Program-made: the position numbers and the translations under genes | Notes under the pieces: model-generated | Database searches by the model: none | Told to the model about the DNA's origin: nothing | Seen by the model: the letters and a program-made list of their open reading frames with translations, nothing else | DNA from: Pisolithus tinctorius | Taxonomy: Eukaryota; Basidiomycota; Agaricomycetes; Boletales; Pisolithaceae | Direction of reading: 5' to 3' | Assembly: GCA_024663395.1 (NCBI GenBank) | Contig: JANFAH010000063.1 | Coordinates: forward strand, 124,001 to 188,000 | Length of the DNA stretch: 64,000 nt | Shown here: piece by piece, positions 34,410 to 47,600 of the stretch | Numbering within the stretch: the first letter of the stretch is position 1 | Layout: each line of letters starts with the position of its first letter

Positions 34410-35879
34410 AGTCATAACTGCAAATGCATATCTATCCATATCTATGCACAAGAAACATATACTAATTCGGAGTAAGCTAATATGTACACTGGAGACAGAC
34501 CTGCGACGCGAGGTGAAGGAAGTGCAGTTTTGGACATATGGTCAGAGTTGCCACTTCGATCCACCTCAAACTGAGTTCAGTTCGACAGTAACACTCCCAA
34601 GAGACCACGAATTGGTCTCGCTCTTGCCCCCAGCTTTGGCATCGACAGCCGTTGCCGTTGGTTTCTTGTGCCTGACTGACGGAGAAGTCAGCACTTCTAT
34701 TGGTGATGACTCTCCCTTGTTTGTTATCCATCCTTTGTTGCCATCTGCTTTGACACGACATGTGAACACGAGTCGCAGTCTCTCCTGACTCTGGCTCCGA
34801 GCTCGGTTCGGCTCCATAGTTCTGGGTCATACCAGTCCTGATGGTGGCGATTGCGCTAGGTCACCACAATATCACATTTCTAATGCAGAGTGAAGATTGC
34901 CTCAAGGTCGACATCTGGACCTGGTAACGAAGGCGGAGGGCGGAAAGGAAAGAAGAGAAAAGGGAAAGAGAGGCAGACGCCTTTTGCTCTCCGGCCTGAT
35001 ACAACTCAGAAGCCAAGGAATGAGACTAGTATAGAAGTGATCCACATGGAATCGTATTCAAATTACACAGAAGAGGTAAGGATGAAATCAACTGAAAGTT
35101 CTAGCCCCCCTATTATCGGTGATGCCGCTGTTTCTTCCCCTGGCTTCAAACTTCTTCGTTGCAAGCATGTGCAGCTACAATTGGCTACTATTGGGTGCGC
35201 GGTTCACCCTTTCAAATTTCATCGTTTGAGGGTAATCGAGGCACCTCCACTCATGAATGCATGGCGACCAACACGGTCAAGAAATTTATCGGCTCAGAGT
35301 CAGATACTCCACTGTCAATTGCTGCAATCTTTAAGGCACTTCAGGACATGGCAATTATTGACGACGACAAAATTCTTGGTAATCTGTCACCCCCCATACC
35401 GGGTAAACCATTGCTGCCTACGCGACAGCTGTCGAGCATTTTTGTAACCCCACCACCACATCGTTATTGGTACGTGCCGCTTGCGGTTTGCCGTTCCTGC
35501 CACCTACCATCCTTCCCATTTTCAAGTCTTGAGTGTTTTCTGTTGGATCCGAGAGGCAGAGAGTAACAGCCCCTTCCGGATCATAGCCTCAAAGGTTGAA
35601 ACCGTTGAGGGGCTGAAAAGGCGATCAAGATTAAGGCCAATAGACATCTCGCTAGTGTATTCGAGGCTGCCTTGAAACTATACAAGACCTCAGATGCTGA
35701 TGAGCTTACAGAGATTCCTGGTAGTATGGGCACGGGTCAGCTCTTAACACATTTGTGTGGTGACTTCAGGATCAGGCTAATACCGGGGTGCCGCACAACT
35801 GTGACATACAGACGGGGTTGTCCGAGTGAGTGGTCACTCAGGGAGTGTATTGTTGCGCACAGCGAGCGGGCACTCGACG
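34410..35879 (+). other. Possible uncharacterised coding remnant, exon structure unresolved
   Basis: Several open + strand stretches, not obviously shadows, occur between the transposon and COG6: 34890-35447 (basic GGGRKGKKRKGKERQ, then PPIIGDAAVSSPGFKLLRCK), 35250-35465 (ESDTPLSIAAIFKALQDMAI, then LGNLSPPIPGKPLLPTRQLS) and about 35617-35880 (ANRHLASVFEAALKLYKTSD, then LTEIPGSMGTGQLLTHLCGD). They lie in different frames and could be exons of one gene convergent with COG6, with its 3' part overlapping the COG6 terminus on the other strand. I could not find a splice model that joins them, and no motif is recognised. A decayed gene or a set of chance frames is equally possible. Confidence 0.3.
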
Positions 35880-38785
35880 TCACGACGACCGAGCACGCTG
35901 AGCCTCCTCCTCCAGACCAAAAATCTGCCACAACAACCCAACCTGTCCAAACGGCCTCTCCCTCCCCAACAACACACTCCCCGCTTCGTACCTCGCCTTC
36001 CCACTCTTCACTTCCTCACACAACTTTTCATACGCGTGCACGAGTCTTCTCAATGCTTCACGGTGCACGCGACCCGCGATCGCGGCAGACGAGAGAGGCG
36101 CAAGACGTGGGGATGAGACCGTATCTGGCGTGGAGAGCCACAGGGAGAATTTGGAAAGCGAGAGTTGAAGCGTAGCGGGTTCGGTCGCGGGCAGGCGGGA
36201 TAGTGGTGTCTGTTTTGTCGGTGTGCGATCGGGCAAGCATTACACATCAACGGGGATGAAAGAATGTATCGACAACACGAACGTAAACGCACCACCGGAT
36301 CTTTCGTTTCCAAGGTATGCACAGCGTCCCAAAGCGAAGCATCTCGAAGAGTGTGATCATACTGTTCCATTAAACCCTTCATTAGAAAACCACACCAACG
36401 CCCCAGAATGTAAGAGGGGAAGAGAAAATAGCCTCACATGATCGTCTTCCAACGCACACAGTCTGTCCTGGGTGATCCTTTCGATCTCTTCTTGCTTAAC
36501 CCGCGTGAATGAGAAGGGCTCTAGTACGTTCTGGGGAAGCGCCGGGTTGATCAGTACCGGTCAGCATCTGTCACCAAACGAATGGAGGAAAGGAATGGCA
36601 TAACTGAAGCACATTCCGCACACACCTTCAAATAACATAAACAATTCAGCACGAACACAGCACTATCCCATTGAGGACGTAGACGGGCTTTTTCTTCAGA
36701 TGCAGCAGCACACATGGCAATAGCAGGGTCGACCATGATATCCAGGATCCGATTGAATCCCTTTGTTGCATTTGCATTTGCATCACCGTCGTTCCCATTA
36801 TTCCCAGCATCACTGTCGTCTTCACTATCACCTTCGTCTTTATCGTCCATCTTCTCAGTCCCACCCGTTGGAGATGGATCCACACCCTCATCAAGTAAAG
36901 ACGAATCATAAACCTGCATGATTTCCCTGAGAACCTGTGCATGGTCCATGATGAAATTGGGAGGCGCAAGCGATGGGTCGTCGAGGTCCTGTTATGTTGG
37001 TCGTCAGAGAGAAACCGATAGGACGACAAGTCACTTACCAGCGGTATCCGGAGTATCGCTCTGCCCTGTGCTTCAATCGTATCGAAGAACACTTTATAAC
37101 TGGCCTGTGTGATCCTGCATACATTTATCAGGACGACTCAACGTAGCTGGTTCAACAAACGACACGCCAAAGGACTATCAAGTGGAAAAGGAGCACACGT
37201 ACTCTCGTAGTGTATCCGACAAGACAGATCGATCCCCGATCGTGCGTTGCATCGTCAAGGCGTAGTATTGCAGTAGATTCGCAACCTTGTAGCATACAAT
37301 GCTGTCGTCTTGGGCGCGGATGGTCTGGAGGACACGGAGCTGCAGCAACGGAGAGTAGTAAATTGTGGATATGCAAAGTCGACCATGTAACCTACCTTGA
37401 GTGGCACACACAACTTGCGGACTCCGGCATCCAACAAGTCCCTTATCCATTCCTCCTCTACACTGTCACCGGCCACTCGCACCTCACCCACCATCCGCTT
37501 CGCGCGCCCCGATAACCCGAAGAGACTTTCGAAAAACTCGCATTCGGCTGCGATGGCTTGATGGACCCATGCGAGCATGTCGCCGATATATCGGATAGGA
37601 TCGTGCGCATGGAGCTCTATGGGACGCGGGAGACCAGAGGGCCCCCCACGTGTGAGCGCGTTTAGGAAGAGGTTGAGAAGAGCGTTCTGTTTTGTTTGGG
37701 AGAGGACCGTAAGAGCGTCTCTAGAGGATAGGGGAAGAAGGGGGAGGGGGGGGTGAACAGCGATCCAAGCTCGAGGGAGAAGGGAGTAAACGTACGAAAG
37801 GAGCTCTGGTCTTTGAGAAAGACGTCTTACGGACTCGAGCATCGTAGGACTGACTTCGAGATGGTTCTCTGAACTCAGCCTGCGGAATTCGAACGTACAC
37901 CATCGATAAATTTTGTCGTACCCTTGTTCGAGGTAAGATGCTGTCGTCGACATGATGTCCATCCTGGACATACGTCAAACAGCCAAAACAAACCCTCGGT
38001 GGGGGTAGGAGAGGGTGAGGGCTTACCCTGCCTTGGTGGGACCATCCTCCCCGGACATGAGGACCCTGCAATCAACGCGAATACGCACTGTCTTGTCCAT
38101 AGCGAGGAAGAATCGGGGTCCGACAGGGACATCCCGAGAGGTGAGGGCCTCGATTTCGTCGTCAGTAAGGGTGAAGCGATCAAGGAAGAGTGTGACGATG
38201 GATTTGCGCGTCTCTACTTGATGTCTACGTGCAATTCAGTGCGCGGGTGAGGGTGGGAGGGCAGGGAGAAACGGACCTCTCTTGCTGCAGACTCTCGGCG
38301 TGTTCTAGCAATGAATGGCTTGCTTCTTCTGTTAACTTGAGCTGCGCCTCTGCTTCGTCGCAGTACACACGCATCTCAGCAACGAGTCGCTCCAAGTCAT
38401 CTAGTTTCTAGGCGACGGTATAGGGATGTTCATGTCCAAACCCACGTACACGCACTTGATTGACCTCTCCGAACGCATGCAAGAAATGCACACTTTCCCC
38501 GGCGAGTTTGTTCTCGAGATCGCGTTGCAGATTCTTCCTCGCGCGTGCAGCTGTCTCGTCAATGACATCGTCCTGCGGGTGCTGCTGTTCCGTGTCTTCA
38601 TCCGAGTCGCTGGAGTCGTCGCCATCGTTGTCGGCAGTGTCGACTGCACTGTCTGGTTGGGGTGGGCTGTACAGCTGAGAGAGTGTCTGGAGAGCTTCTA
38701 CCGTGGCTGGGTCTGTGAACGACGTTGCGAGTATCTTCCGCAGACGATGTGTGATTGGATTGCGGGTCGTCGTGTCCGACGGCAT
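35880..38785 (-). CDS. COG6: Conserved oligomeric Golgi complex subunit 6
   Basis: Eleven exons on the - strand: 38785-38456, 38407-38277, 38224-38027, 37963-37796, 37720-37396, 37339-37203, 37114-37039, 36988-36626, 36530-36438, 36376-36293, 36209-35880; 744 aa, frame consistent throughout. Family landmarks in order: ITHRLRKILATSFTDPATVE, an acidic insert, a coiled coil (KLDDLERLVAEMRVYCDEAE), LFLDRFTLTDDEIEALTSRD, RVDCRVLMSGEDGPTKAGMD, YLEQGYDKIYRWCTFEFR, LARVH-type Golgi-lobe segments (DPIRYIGDMLAWVHQAIAAE), NVLEPFSFTRVKQEEIERIT, and the C-terminal RPF-GQVGLLWQIFGLEEE motif. COG is the tether for retrograde vesicles at the Golgi, and COG6 belongs to lobe B. An Asp/Asn-rich stretch (KDEGDSEDDSDAGNNGNDGD) in exon 8 is lineage-specific. 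Its start is 145 bp from that of PMT2. Confidence 0.93.
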
Positions 38786-38930
38786 CGTCGACGACCTACT
38801 ATTAGTACTGTATGATAACAGCCACAGTGTATTGCTGAAATGACACGTCGGCAGGGCTGCTGCGCTTGATACATACCACTGAACATCCACACTGCAGTCC
38901 ACACACAGGAGTGGCAGGGTTTGGCAGCTG
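38786..38930. promoter_or_regulatory. Short bidirectional promoter, COG6/PMT2
   Basis: The two start codons are separated by only 145 bp of divergent intergenic DNA, so both leaders and promoters must share or overlap this stretch. A CT/GA skew but no TATA box is visible. Both products act in the secretory pathway, which makes shared control plausible but unproven. Confidence 0.5.
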
Positions 38931-41900
38931 ATGAGACCCAGTCAAGTCCAAATTGACTTTGGATCGCTACCCGGGACTCCTCTGCGCTCCCCGTCCTCTG
39001 AATTTGAGGAAATTTCTTATCCGACTCCTCCTCTGCACACCATCATCCCAGCCACCGCCCGCACAGACGACTCGCTACCGCTCCACTACATGCAGTCGGC
39101 AGAGGACACATCGACCAGGCGAAGAGTTGCAAAGGGGCCCGGCAGCAGCGGCGGGTTCATGAGTGGCAGCGGCTATGACACCGACACACTCTTGCAGTAC
39201 GACGACCCCGACCACAAGGACGGTCATTCCAAGCTCAGACCCCCCATCGGAGGCCGTGTGTCCAGTGGTCGTCTTCACAAGCCATACCCTACCCCTCCTA
39301 CCTCCATAGTACGCTAACACCGTCCACAGTCAGTCCTGGCAGCACACTAATAACACACTTTCTCTAGAGCGATTTCATCCACCAAAACCTCGAACACCTC
39401 CCGCCCGCCATCTACACTCTTCTTTCCTGCTGGACACGCTTCCACAAAATCGGTCTCGCCGACATCGTCGTGTGGGACGAAGCCCACTTTGGAAAATTTG
39501 GCTCCCATTATCTCAAACGCGAATTCTACTTCGATGTACACCCCCCATTGGGCAAGATGCTTGTCGCCCTGGCTGGGCTGTTGTCTGGCTACGATGGCAA
39601 CTTTGAATTCAAAAGTGGAGAAAAATACCCCGCTGCCGTTCCATATGTTGCTATGCGTGTCATGATGGCCACCTTCGGCGTTGCCCTCGTCCCTTTGGGA
39701 TGGTATACTGCAGTCGAACTGGGCTTGAGTCCGTGGGCGTGTCACTTGGTCGCTCTCATGATCTTGTGTGGTACGGTTTTCGCCTTTGTGCCATTTTCAC
39801 GCTAATGCATTCCAGACGTGGCTTGGTTGTGTATATCGCGTTTCATTCTTTTGGATTCCATGTTGTTATTCTTCACTTTCACGACCGTCTTTTTCCTCAC
39901 CAAATTCCACAACCAACAATATCAGTACGTTTCCCGCAATATTTCACCAGTTAGGGGCTCACTTCCTATCCAGTTCGTTCTCATTCGACTGGTGGTTATG
40001 GCTTGCCCTGACGGGCATCTCCATTGGCTGTGTAACGAGGTAAATGGACCAACAATTTACACCGAGGTTGACCTAAGTCCAATCTGCCAGTGTGAAATGG
40101 GTGGGGTTATTTGTTACTGCCGTCGTCGGTATTTACACGATCGAGGACCTATGGGACAAACTCGGTGACCTCCGCATGTCAACGGTGAGTCAACATGCCT
40201 ACCTCATTCCCCCATTCTTCACGCACATTACCAGCGGAATCAACTACGACACTGGAGCGCGCGAATTTTGTGTTTGATTATTCTCCCCATTCTGGTGTAC
40301 ATGGCTTCTTTCAAACTCCATTTTCTCATACTGAACCATACGGGTCCCGGCGACGCTCAAATGAGCTCACTGTTCCAAGCCCATTTGGTCGGGAATGACT
40401 TTTGGAAAAATCCCCTCGGTTCGTGCTTCATATACTTCCCACAAGTCCCCCAACTTACACGCCACACAAGAGGTCGCCTATGGCTCCAAAATCACGCTCA
40501 AAAATATGGGCTGGGGAGGTGGCTTACTCCACTCGCACGTCCAAACCTACCCCTCCGGATCCAATCAACAGCAAGTGACATGCTACCATTACAAAGACGA
40601 CAACAATCATTGGCTGGTCTTACCTCGCTGGAACGAACCAGCATACAACCCAAACGACGAACTGAGATTCGTCAAAGACGGAGACGTGGTTCGGTTGCAA
40701 CATCCCCCCACCACTCGAAATCTTCATTCCCATCCTATACCTGCCCCTATCGCGAAATCGAATTACGAGGTGTCATGTTACGGAAACTCGACTGTGGGCG
40801 ATGTCCAAGATCACTGGGTCATCGAAATAGTCGACGACATCCGTCAAGGCAAAAAAGACAACGTGAACCGCATCCGTTCGCTCACGACCAGGATAAGGTT
40901 GAGGCATGACATATTGGGGTGTTATCTGTCGGCTGCGAACAAGGTCTTACCCCAGTGGGGCTTTAAACAGATCGAGGTGAGCTGCGTGAAGGAGAGTGAT
41001 CCCGACGATATACATACGTACTGGAATGTGGAAAGTCACTGGAATGATCGACGTGCGTGGCTTCCTCCTTTCTCTCCCTTTCCCGCTTCTGGTGAGTTGT
41101 TCTCACACTAACCTTCTGGGTCCTTAACGTCCAGTACCTCCTGGCGACGTCAAACACTACAAGTCTCCCTTCCTCCGCGACTTTTGGCACCTCAACGTAG
41201 CAATGATGACCTCCAACAACGCTCTCATCCCCGACCCGGATAAAGATGACATTCTAGCATCTCACCCGACCGATTGGCCCTGGCTCCGCCTCGGTCTGCG
41301 TATGTGTGGGTGGGGTGACCATCAGCCAAAGTATTATTTATTGGGCACGCCCCTGGTATGGTGGGGCGGAGCGCTGAGTTTGATCGTCTTTGTCATGTTA
41401 TTGGGAACCTATTTAGTAAGGTGGCAGAGGAGATATGTGGACATGGATGCAAGTGAGTGACCACGTCGTGACGTGATGCGAAATAGTGACGCTGTATCCA
41501 TCAGCTGGTTGGGCGCATTTCTTATATGTGGGGAAAGTTGCGTTTTATGGGTGGTTCTTGCATTACGGTATGTCTGTGTTGTTTCGGTGGAGTCCCTGTT
41601 AATAAACGCGTATAGCCCCGTTCTTTATCATGGGTCGAGTGACCTATCTACACCACTACGTTAGCGTCCTTGCCTACTCGCTGATGCAAGTCTCTGACAA
41701 CGTGTTCACAGCTCCCAACCCTTTATTTCTCTGTCCTCATGTTCGGCCATGTCATCGACCACTGCGTGTTTTCTGCACGATGGAAAGAGAAAACGAAACG
41801 TGTCGTGTTCGGTGTGGCCACATTCGCGATCGTGGCCAATTTTTGGTGGTTTAGAGGCATGGCGTGGGGGATTGAGGGACCTGTCAATGAGTATTGGGGA

Positions 41901-42012
41901 TTACAGTGGCGGAAGGTGAGTTATTTCAGGCTGTAGTTATGGAAGCATGCGTGCTAACTGGGATGCCGTTAATCTTTCTTTCTGACAGAGCTGGAATATT
42001 TACAATGCATGA
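38931..42012 (+). CDS. PMT2: Dolichyl-phosphate-mannose--protein O-mannosyltransferase, PMT2 type
   Basis: Twelve exons: 38931-39308, 39368-39770, 39816-39924, 39974-40039, 40091-40184, 40235-40418, 40471-41052, 41135-41452, 41505-41567, 41616-41659, 41712-41915, 41989-42012; 822 aa. After a 125-residue polar cytosolic tail the catalytic first loop shows VVWDEAHFGKFGSHYLKREF and YFDVHPPLGKMLVALAGLLS with the acidic pair (DE) needed for activity; FEFKSGEKYP marks the PMT2 subfamily. Several membrane spans follow, then the lumenal MIR region (EVAYGSKITLKNMGWGGGLL, HSHVQTYPSGSNQQQVTCY, HYWNVESHWNDR-type end) and C-terminal spans with FFIMGRVTYLHHYLPTLYFS. It transfers mannose from Dol-P-Man to Ser/Thr in the ER, normally as a heterodimer with a PMT1-type partner. 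One exon junction (39924/39974) needed the acceptor CTATCCAG to keep frame. Confidence 0.92.
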
Positions 42013-42377
42013 GTTATCTGTCGCGCGAATTCATCAGACGATTTATTCTTTAGTTTGGATATTGGATGTCAGACCGCGTCGGAGCTGATTGGATCGTGTC
42101 GTGCTGTGTACCATCTCGCTCGTCCGGTTTCTTTGTCCAATAACACAGTTTACACACGACTTATTCTACCATTCATTGCTATAGCCTATGTCGGAGGGGG
42201 GCGTGTCTATATGTCCTTTTTCGCCCCAAGCGGGATGCTCCAAATATGGTGAGCGAAGTTTGTTTGGTGGGGAAAGAGAAGCCATGTGGCTGTACAGTCA
42301 CATGACCTTCCGCGTGAACCCGAGCCGAAAGACAGAAAACCAAATTTCGTGCAGGTATCTCTTTTTCAGCTGCAGCC
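42013..42377. other. PMT2-PDA1 intergenic region
   Basis: 365 bp between two genes on the same strand; contains PMT2 3' end and PDA1 promoter by position. No motif was assigned. Confidence 0.35.
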
Positions 42378-43976
42378 ATGGCCTCCCTCGCACGGATACG
42401 TCCCTGCCTTGCCCGTCGCATCGTAAGTCTACCAAAGCCGACTTCACGCCCACTCACCGCGCCCTGAACCAATAACACCTTTACCAGCCCACGCTCGTTC
42501 GTGGAATCCAAATGTCGGCGGACACGACCCAGCTACAGGATGCTATCACGGATCCCTCGCAGCCGTTCACGGTCAAGCTCCACGAGGACTCCTTCCGCAC
42601 CTACAAAATAGACCCTCCCTCGCTTGAGGTCCAGGTTCAAAAGGATGAGTTACTCAAGATATACAAAGACATGCAATGTATGCGCCGGATGGAAATGGCA
42701 GCAGATGCGCTGTACAAGGCCAAACTTATCCGCGGATTCTGCCATCTGGCTATCGGTCAGGTATTTCGGTCGTCTGCCTTCTTTTTCTCCAGTCGCCGTT
42801 GACGGTGTATGTATGATAGGAAGCGGTCTCTGTTGGTCTCGAATATGGTATTACGCCCGAGGACCGCGTCATTACAGCCTACCGGTGCCATCCTTTTGCA
42901 GTTATGCGTGGCGGTACGATTAAAGGCGTGATCGCTGAACTTTTGGGACGTCAAGACGGCATGTCTAAGGGTAAAGGCGGTTCTATGCACATATTCACAC
43001 CCTCGTTCTTCGGTGGGAACGGTATCGTCGGTGCTCAGGTGCCTGTTGGCGCAGGCATTGCGTTTGCGCAGAAATACCTTGGTAATAAGACAGCTACGTT
43101 CGCTTTATATGGAGATGGTGCAAGCAATCAGGGGCAGGTGTTCGAGGCCTTTAACATGGTGCGTCTTCGTTGGTCTGCATGGTATACAAAACCGATTATT
43201 ATCTTTTTGTGGATAGGCCAAGCTTTGGGATCTCCCTTGTGTCTTTGTGTGCGAGAACAACAAGTATGGTATGGGTACCTCCGCGGAGCGCAGCTCCTCC
43301 AACACGGAGTACTTTACTCGGGGTGATAAAATCCCTGGCATTCAGGTATGTCTATTGCCTTGCGGGCTGGACCTTTCGTACTCACGACTCTTGATAGGTC
43401 AACGGTATGGACATCATTGCTTCGCGTCATGCAGTCCAGTATGCTCGTAATTGGGTCGTGGAGGGTAACGGCCCACTTCTCATGGAATTCGTTACCTACC
43501 GTTACGGTGGTCACTCGTGAGTCACTCTACGCTATCCACCATTACCATGGTGACGCTAAGTGTGGTCGTTCTGCGCCAGTATGTCCGACCCTGGAACCAC
43601 CTATCGTACCCGCGAAGAGGTTCAGCGAATGCGTAGCACCCAAGATCCAATCCGCGGCCTGCAACGATACATCGAAGATTGGGGTCTCGCTACCGAGCAA
43701 GAACTCAAGGTACAAACTTCCCTCTGCTCAAATTCAGAATATTGCCTTATACGTTTTGCTTAGCAACTCGACAAAGAGGCTAAAGGGGAGGTCGACCAGG
43801 CCGTTGAGGAGGCGAAGACGTCGCCTATCCCTCGCTCAGAGGACCTGTGGACGGATATCTACTACAAGGGTACGGAACCATCGTTCATGCGGGGAAGGGA
43901 GCGTGAGGAAGTAAGTAATGTTGTAACGTCTTTTGTTATGGTTATCGACCGCTCCGAACAGGTTCATTATTACTGA
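42378..43976 (+). CDS. PDA1: Pyruvate dehydrogenase E1 component subunit alpha
   Basis: Eight exons: 42378-42422, 42488-42760, 42820-43158, 43217-43345, 43398-43516, 43580-43709, 43764-43910, 43962-43976 (15 nt, VHYY then stop); 398 aa. [15 protein letters not shown] is an Arg-rich mitochondrial presequence. The thiamine-diphosphate motif [17 protein letters not shown] (from about residue 204) is intact, as are [54 protein letters not shown] and the phosphorylation loop [20 protein letters not shown], whose Ser (about residue 302) is the site targeted by PDH kinase in other eukaryotes. The product decarboxylates pyruvate with E1 beta in the mitochondrial matrix complex. Length and exon frames are all consistent. 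Confidence 0.95.
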
Positions 43977-44237
43977 TGTGGTGCGAGTTATGCGGTCGTT
44001 GGACGTGCGCTATGACGGCGCTTTTACCCTTCCGAGATCTCACTATTTCATCACATCATGTGCCAGGGTTCTGCGGCGAGCAGTGGAATGAGTGATTTTA
44101 TTGTCGGGACGATTTTTTACATAGCATAGACATTGCCATGAGCTCTATTTTCTTCTATGTCATAAGTGCGTGATTCCTTGGACGGTGTTCCTCGGTGTTT
44201 ATCCAACAATTACACCATGAATGTATTTTCAGTTAAG
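43977..44237. other. PDA1 3' region before the repeat block
   Basis: About 260 bp of non-coding sequence. The host-like, CpG-containing composition ends here; from about 44238 (GGCCCTGTTTGGAATGCC) the sequence is repeat DNA. Confidence 0.4.
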
Positions 44238-44261
44238 GCCCTGTTTGGAATGCCAGTTGAA

Positions 44262-44310
44262 AAATTTTGAAATATATATACTATCACTTGACTGGTGTTG
44301 CAACATCAGA
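44262..44310 (+). repeat. Left copy of a 45-bp inverted repeat
   Basis: AAATTTTGAAATATATATAC followed by TATCACTTGACTGGTGTTGC matches the reverse complement of 52342-52388 with small gaps. It may be one end of a repeat element into which the Harbinger element later inserted, or an unrelated pair of related repeat ends. Confidence 0.55.
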
Positions 44311-44614
44311 AAGCATGGCTTCAGAACTACACAATCACATTGGTAATTACACTACAAAATACATGGACATGTGGAGGAACACATACATAGAAACTTCTGA
44401 CAGAAATAAAGAGGATATGTGTGGTGTAGAAGATGCCAGAGAGATGCTGGTTTTTGGACACAAAATAGGGCTGCTCAAAGTCTGAGGAGGTTTGTGTGTT
44501 TCTTGTGTTTTTTGGTGAGTTTCTGGCTGAGAACCTGGAGATTGAAACTCCAATTGAACTTTGGCCAAGTTTCGTAAGTGAACAACTCACTTCTCACTCT
44601 CACTTGACATAGCG

Positions 44615-47600
44615 ATGGCCTCAGCAACCAGGCCAGGCTCCCTTGGTCTCCCATCATCGCAATCTGCTAAATCCATTGTGAAGCAGCCAAATATTCAGAT
44701 TCAGTGGGAAAAGGCGCATGCTGTGTGAACTGATTGCCTTATTGAATGGTGTAAAACTCATAAAGCAGCTTGCAAGAGGCTCTTTTCTGATTCTATGCAG
44801 GATGCTCAGGAGGAAGGTAGAAGTAAGCAGCAGTTGCACCATGGGAAGAACAACATATATGTGGAGATTGCAAAGGTAATTTTTTCAGTGGGCAATGAGT
44901 CTGTCAAGATCCATGCCCTTGCTCAGGACAACCCAGGTATATTTGCTGGTCCAATTTGAAGTTGTCTTGATGTGTACATTTCTCCCCTCCCCCCCCCTTT
45001 ATTTTTCTGTTTTCACTTACAGAGTTTGCAGCTTGAAGCAGAAATATTGGAAATATATCACATTGCTTGGGCAGACAGGTGCTGGTCGGACTTATGACAA
45101 TCTTGTGAGCAACACAAGCACAAAAAATATTATAGGTATGTCACCACACCTTTATCACTCGCTATCAGTGCACTGATCACTTCCAGATGGTATTCAGAAG
45201 GAATTCTCATGGTGGGGAGACCTGCATGGCTGGTGGCACATGAACCCTGCATACAACAGCATGTGGAGCGGTGTTGATAGTGGCCAGAATTTTGCCACTT
45301 GTGCAGTCAGACTCTTCAAATTGCAGTCAAACCCTCACACTGTTTCAGATGGCCTCCCTGGACCCAGCTCTCCAGTACCATTGGAATTAGAAGAGGGTGA
45401 AATAGGGGAGAGCAGTTCTAACTTACAGTGGCTCACAAAATTGTCCCAATGTTTGCATGTTTTTCATTAATCATAGTGTAGCAAGTGAACTATCATTATT
45501 GAGTCCAAGGTGTTGGTGGGTGGGTTAAAGCAGCTGGTTGTAGCTCTCTGATGAGTCATATTACATAATATTTGGATAGAAACTGATGACAGAATACCCA
45601 AATGGAAATGAGAGCTCATTGGGACAATTATGTAACTTTGTGATATACTGGAGATGTAGTCCTTGGGAACACATATAAAACATGGTGAGATGCTCACCAA
45701 TGCTTACATAATGTATTATGTGGTCTACTGAATGATTTGTCAACAAACAAACAATGCCAAACAGTGCTTTTGCACCCCTAAGCCTCCTTGCTGTAACACA
45801 AGTCAAGAAATCACCATTCTGGCTCATCAGGGTAATTCTGTCAGGGAAACCTTGGCAAAGGCTGATGTACACTATAGTATAATCAATAGAATATGCTATC
45901 AGCACCATTGGTCTCTTCAGAAACCTGCTGGAAGTCATCTCCTGTACTGTTTCCCCACCAATGCCCCATGTGTCCTGGAACTAATCAGTACTGTGAGAGC
46001 TGAGAATGATGTGCAGGTCCAATCTGGCATTCATCCTATCATAAACAAACCAATCACCCATTAACTAGTGCATTTCTGTGAAGGGGAAACTGGTATGGAG
46101 GTCAGGGTGAAGCTAAACCCTCTCTCACTCCAGGGCCCATGGGAGGGGTATGGTACTGAGCTACCAGGTTGCACATTCCTAGCCTTCTACCTGGCACTGG
46201 ATACTCCCTTTAGTCATATATGACCAAATAACACCTTCCCAGTGATCCTCAGTTCAGCTCAGAGTACAGTCTGGCCAACCCTCCCATGATACTGGGAGTG
46301 CTCAGGAGGGTTGTGCTTCACCTGAGCCTTCAGGCAGGCTTTTCTTCAGCTGTGATGTAGTATTTGGTGGGTGATTGGTATCTTTATGATAGGATGAATG
46401 CCAGATTGGACCTGCACATCATTCTCAGCTCTCACAGTACTGATTAGTTCCAGGACACATGGGGCATTGGTGGGGAAACAGTACAGGAGATGACTTCCAG
46501 CAGGTTTCTGAAGAGACCAATGGTGCTGATAGCATATTCTATTGATTATACTATAGTGTACATCAGCCTTTGCCAAGGTTTCCCTGACAGAATTACCCTG
46601 ATGAGCCAGAATGGTGATTTCTTGACTTGTGTTACAGCAAGGAGGCTTAGGGGTGCAAAAGCACTGTTTGGCATTGTTTGTTTGTTGACAAATCATTCAG
46701 TAGACCACATAATACATTATGTAAGCATTGGTGAGCATCTCACCATGTTTTATATGTGTTCCCAAGGACTACATCTCCAGTATATCACAAAGTTACATAA
46801 TTGTCCCAATGAGCTCTCATTTTCATTTGGGTATTCTGTCATCAGTTTCTATCCAAATATTATGTAATATGACTCATCAGAGAGCTACAACCAGCTGCTT
46901 TAACCCATCCACCAACACCTTGGACTCAATAATGATAGTTCACTTGCTACACTATGATTAATGAAAAACATGCAAACATTGGGACAATTTTGTGAGCCAC
47001 TGTAATCTTTGCAGACAATTCTCTGGTGATGGCTGTAGACTACATTGGCAAGTCTCCTGTCCCATTGCCTTCATCTGCTGTTTCACAATCATTGTCATTC
47101 CCCTTGTTCAATCAACAGTTGTTGCCTGCTGTCCCATCTCCCCCCTCTGATTCATCATCGCATGTCATCCCCCCATTCAGATATGAATGACCATTGCTCA
47201 CTATCCCTTTGCCCCCCCTCTTCAGAAACCAACTCAGCATTCCATCTGTCCCCCCTTTTGTCTCTGACAGGGGGGATCTTTCATTGTTTGCTCTCCTGTT
47301 GCCCCCACTGTTTGGAATTAATTGTCCATCACTTGGCATTCCATCTCCCCCCCCTCTCATCACTGACAAGGGGGATCCCATCAGTCTGAATGATGACCCC
47401 ATCCCCTTCATGTCCTGCTGCCCAAAAATTCAGCTGATGCACCCATCTCTTCTGAAACCCAGGTCAGCTTCCACTCCAAACATGGATGAGTCATCTGACT
47501 CAGACATATCGTCTTCAAATATTTTTTTGGGGCTTCATATGTCTTCATCTTCCACTGTGCCATCTGATGATAGCAACTGCAAGCTGTCATCATCCAAGGC

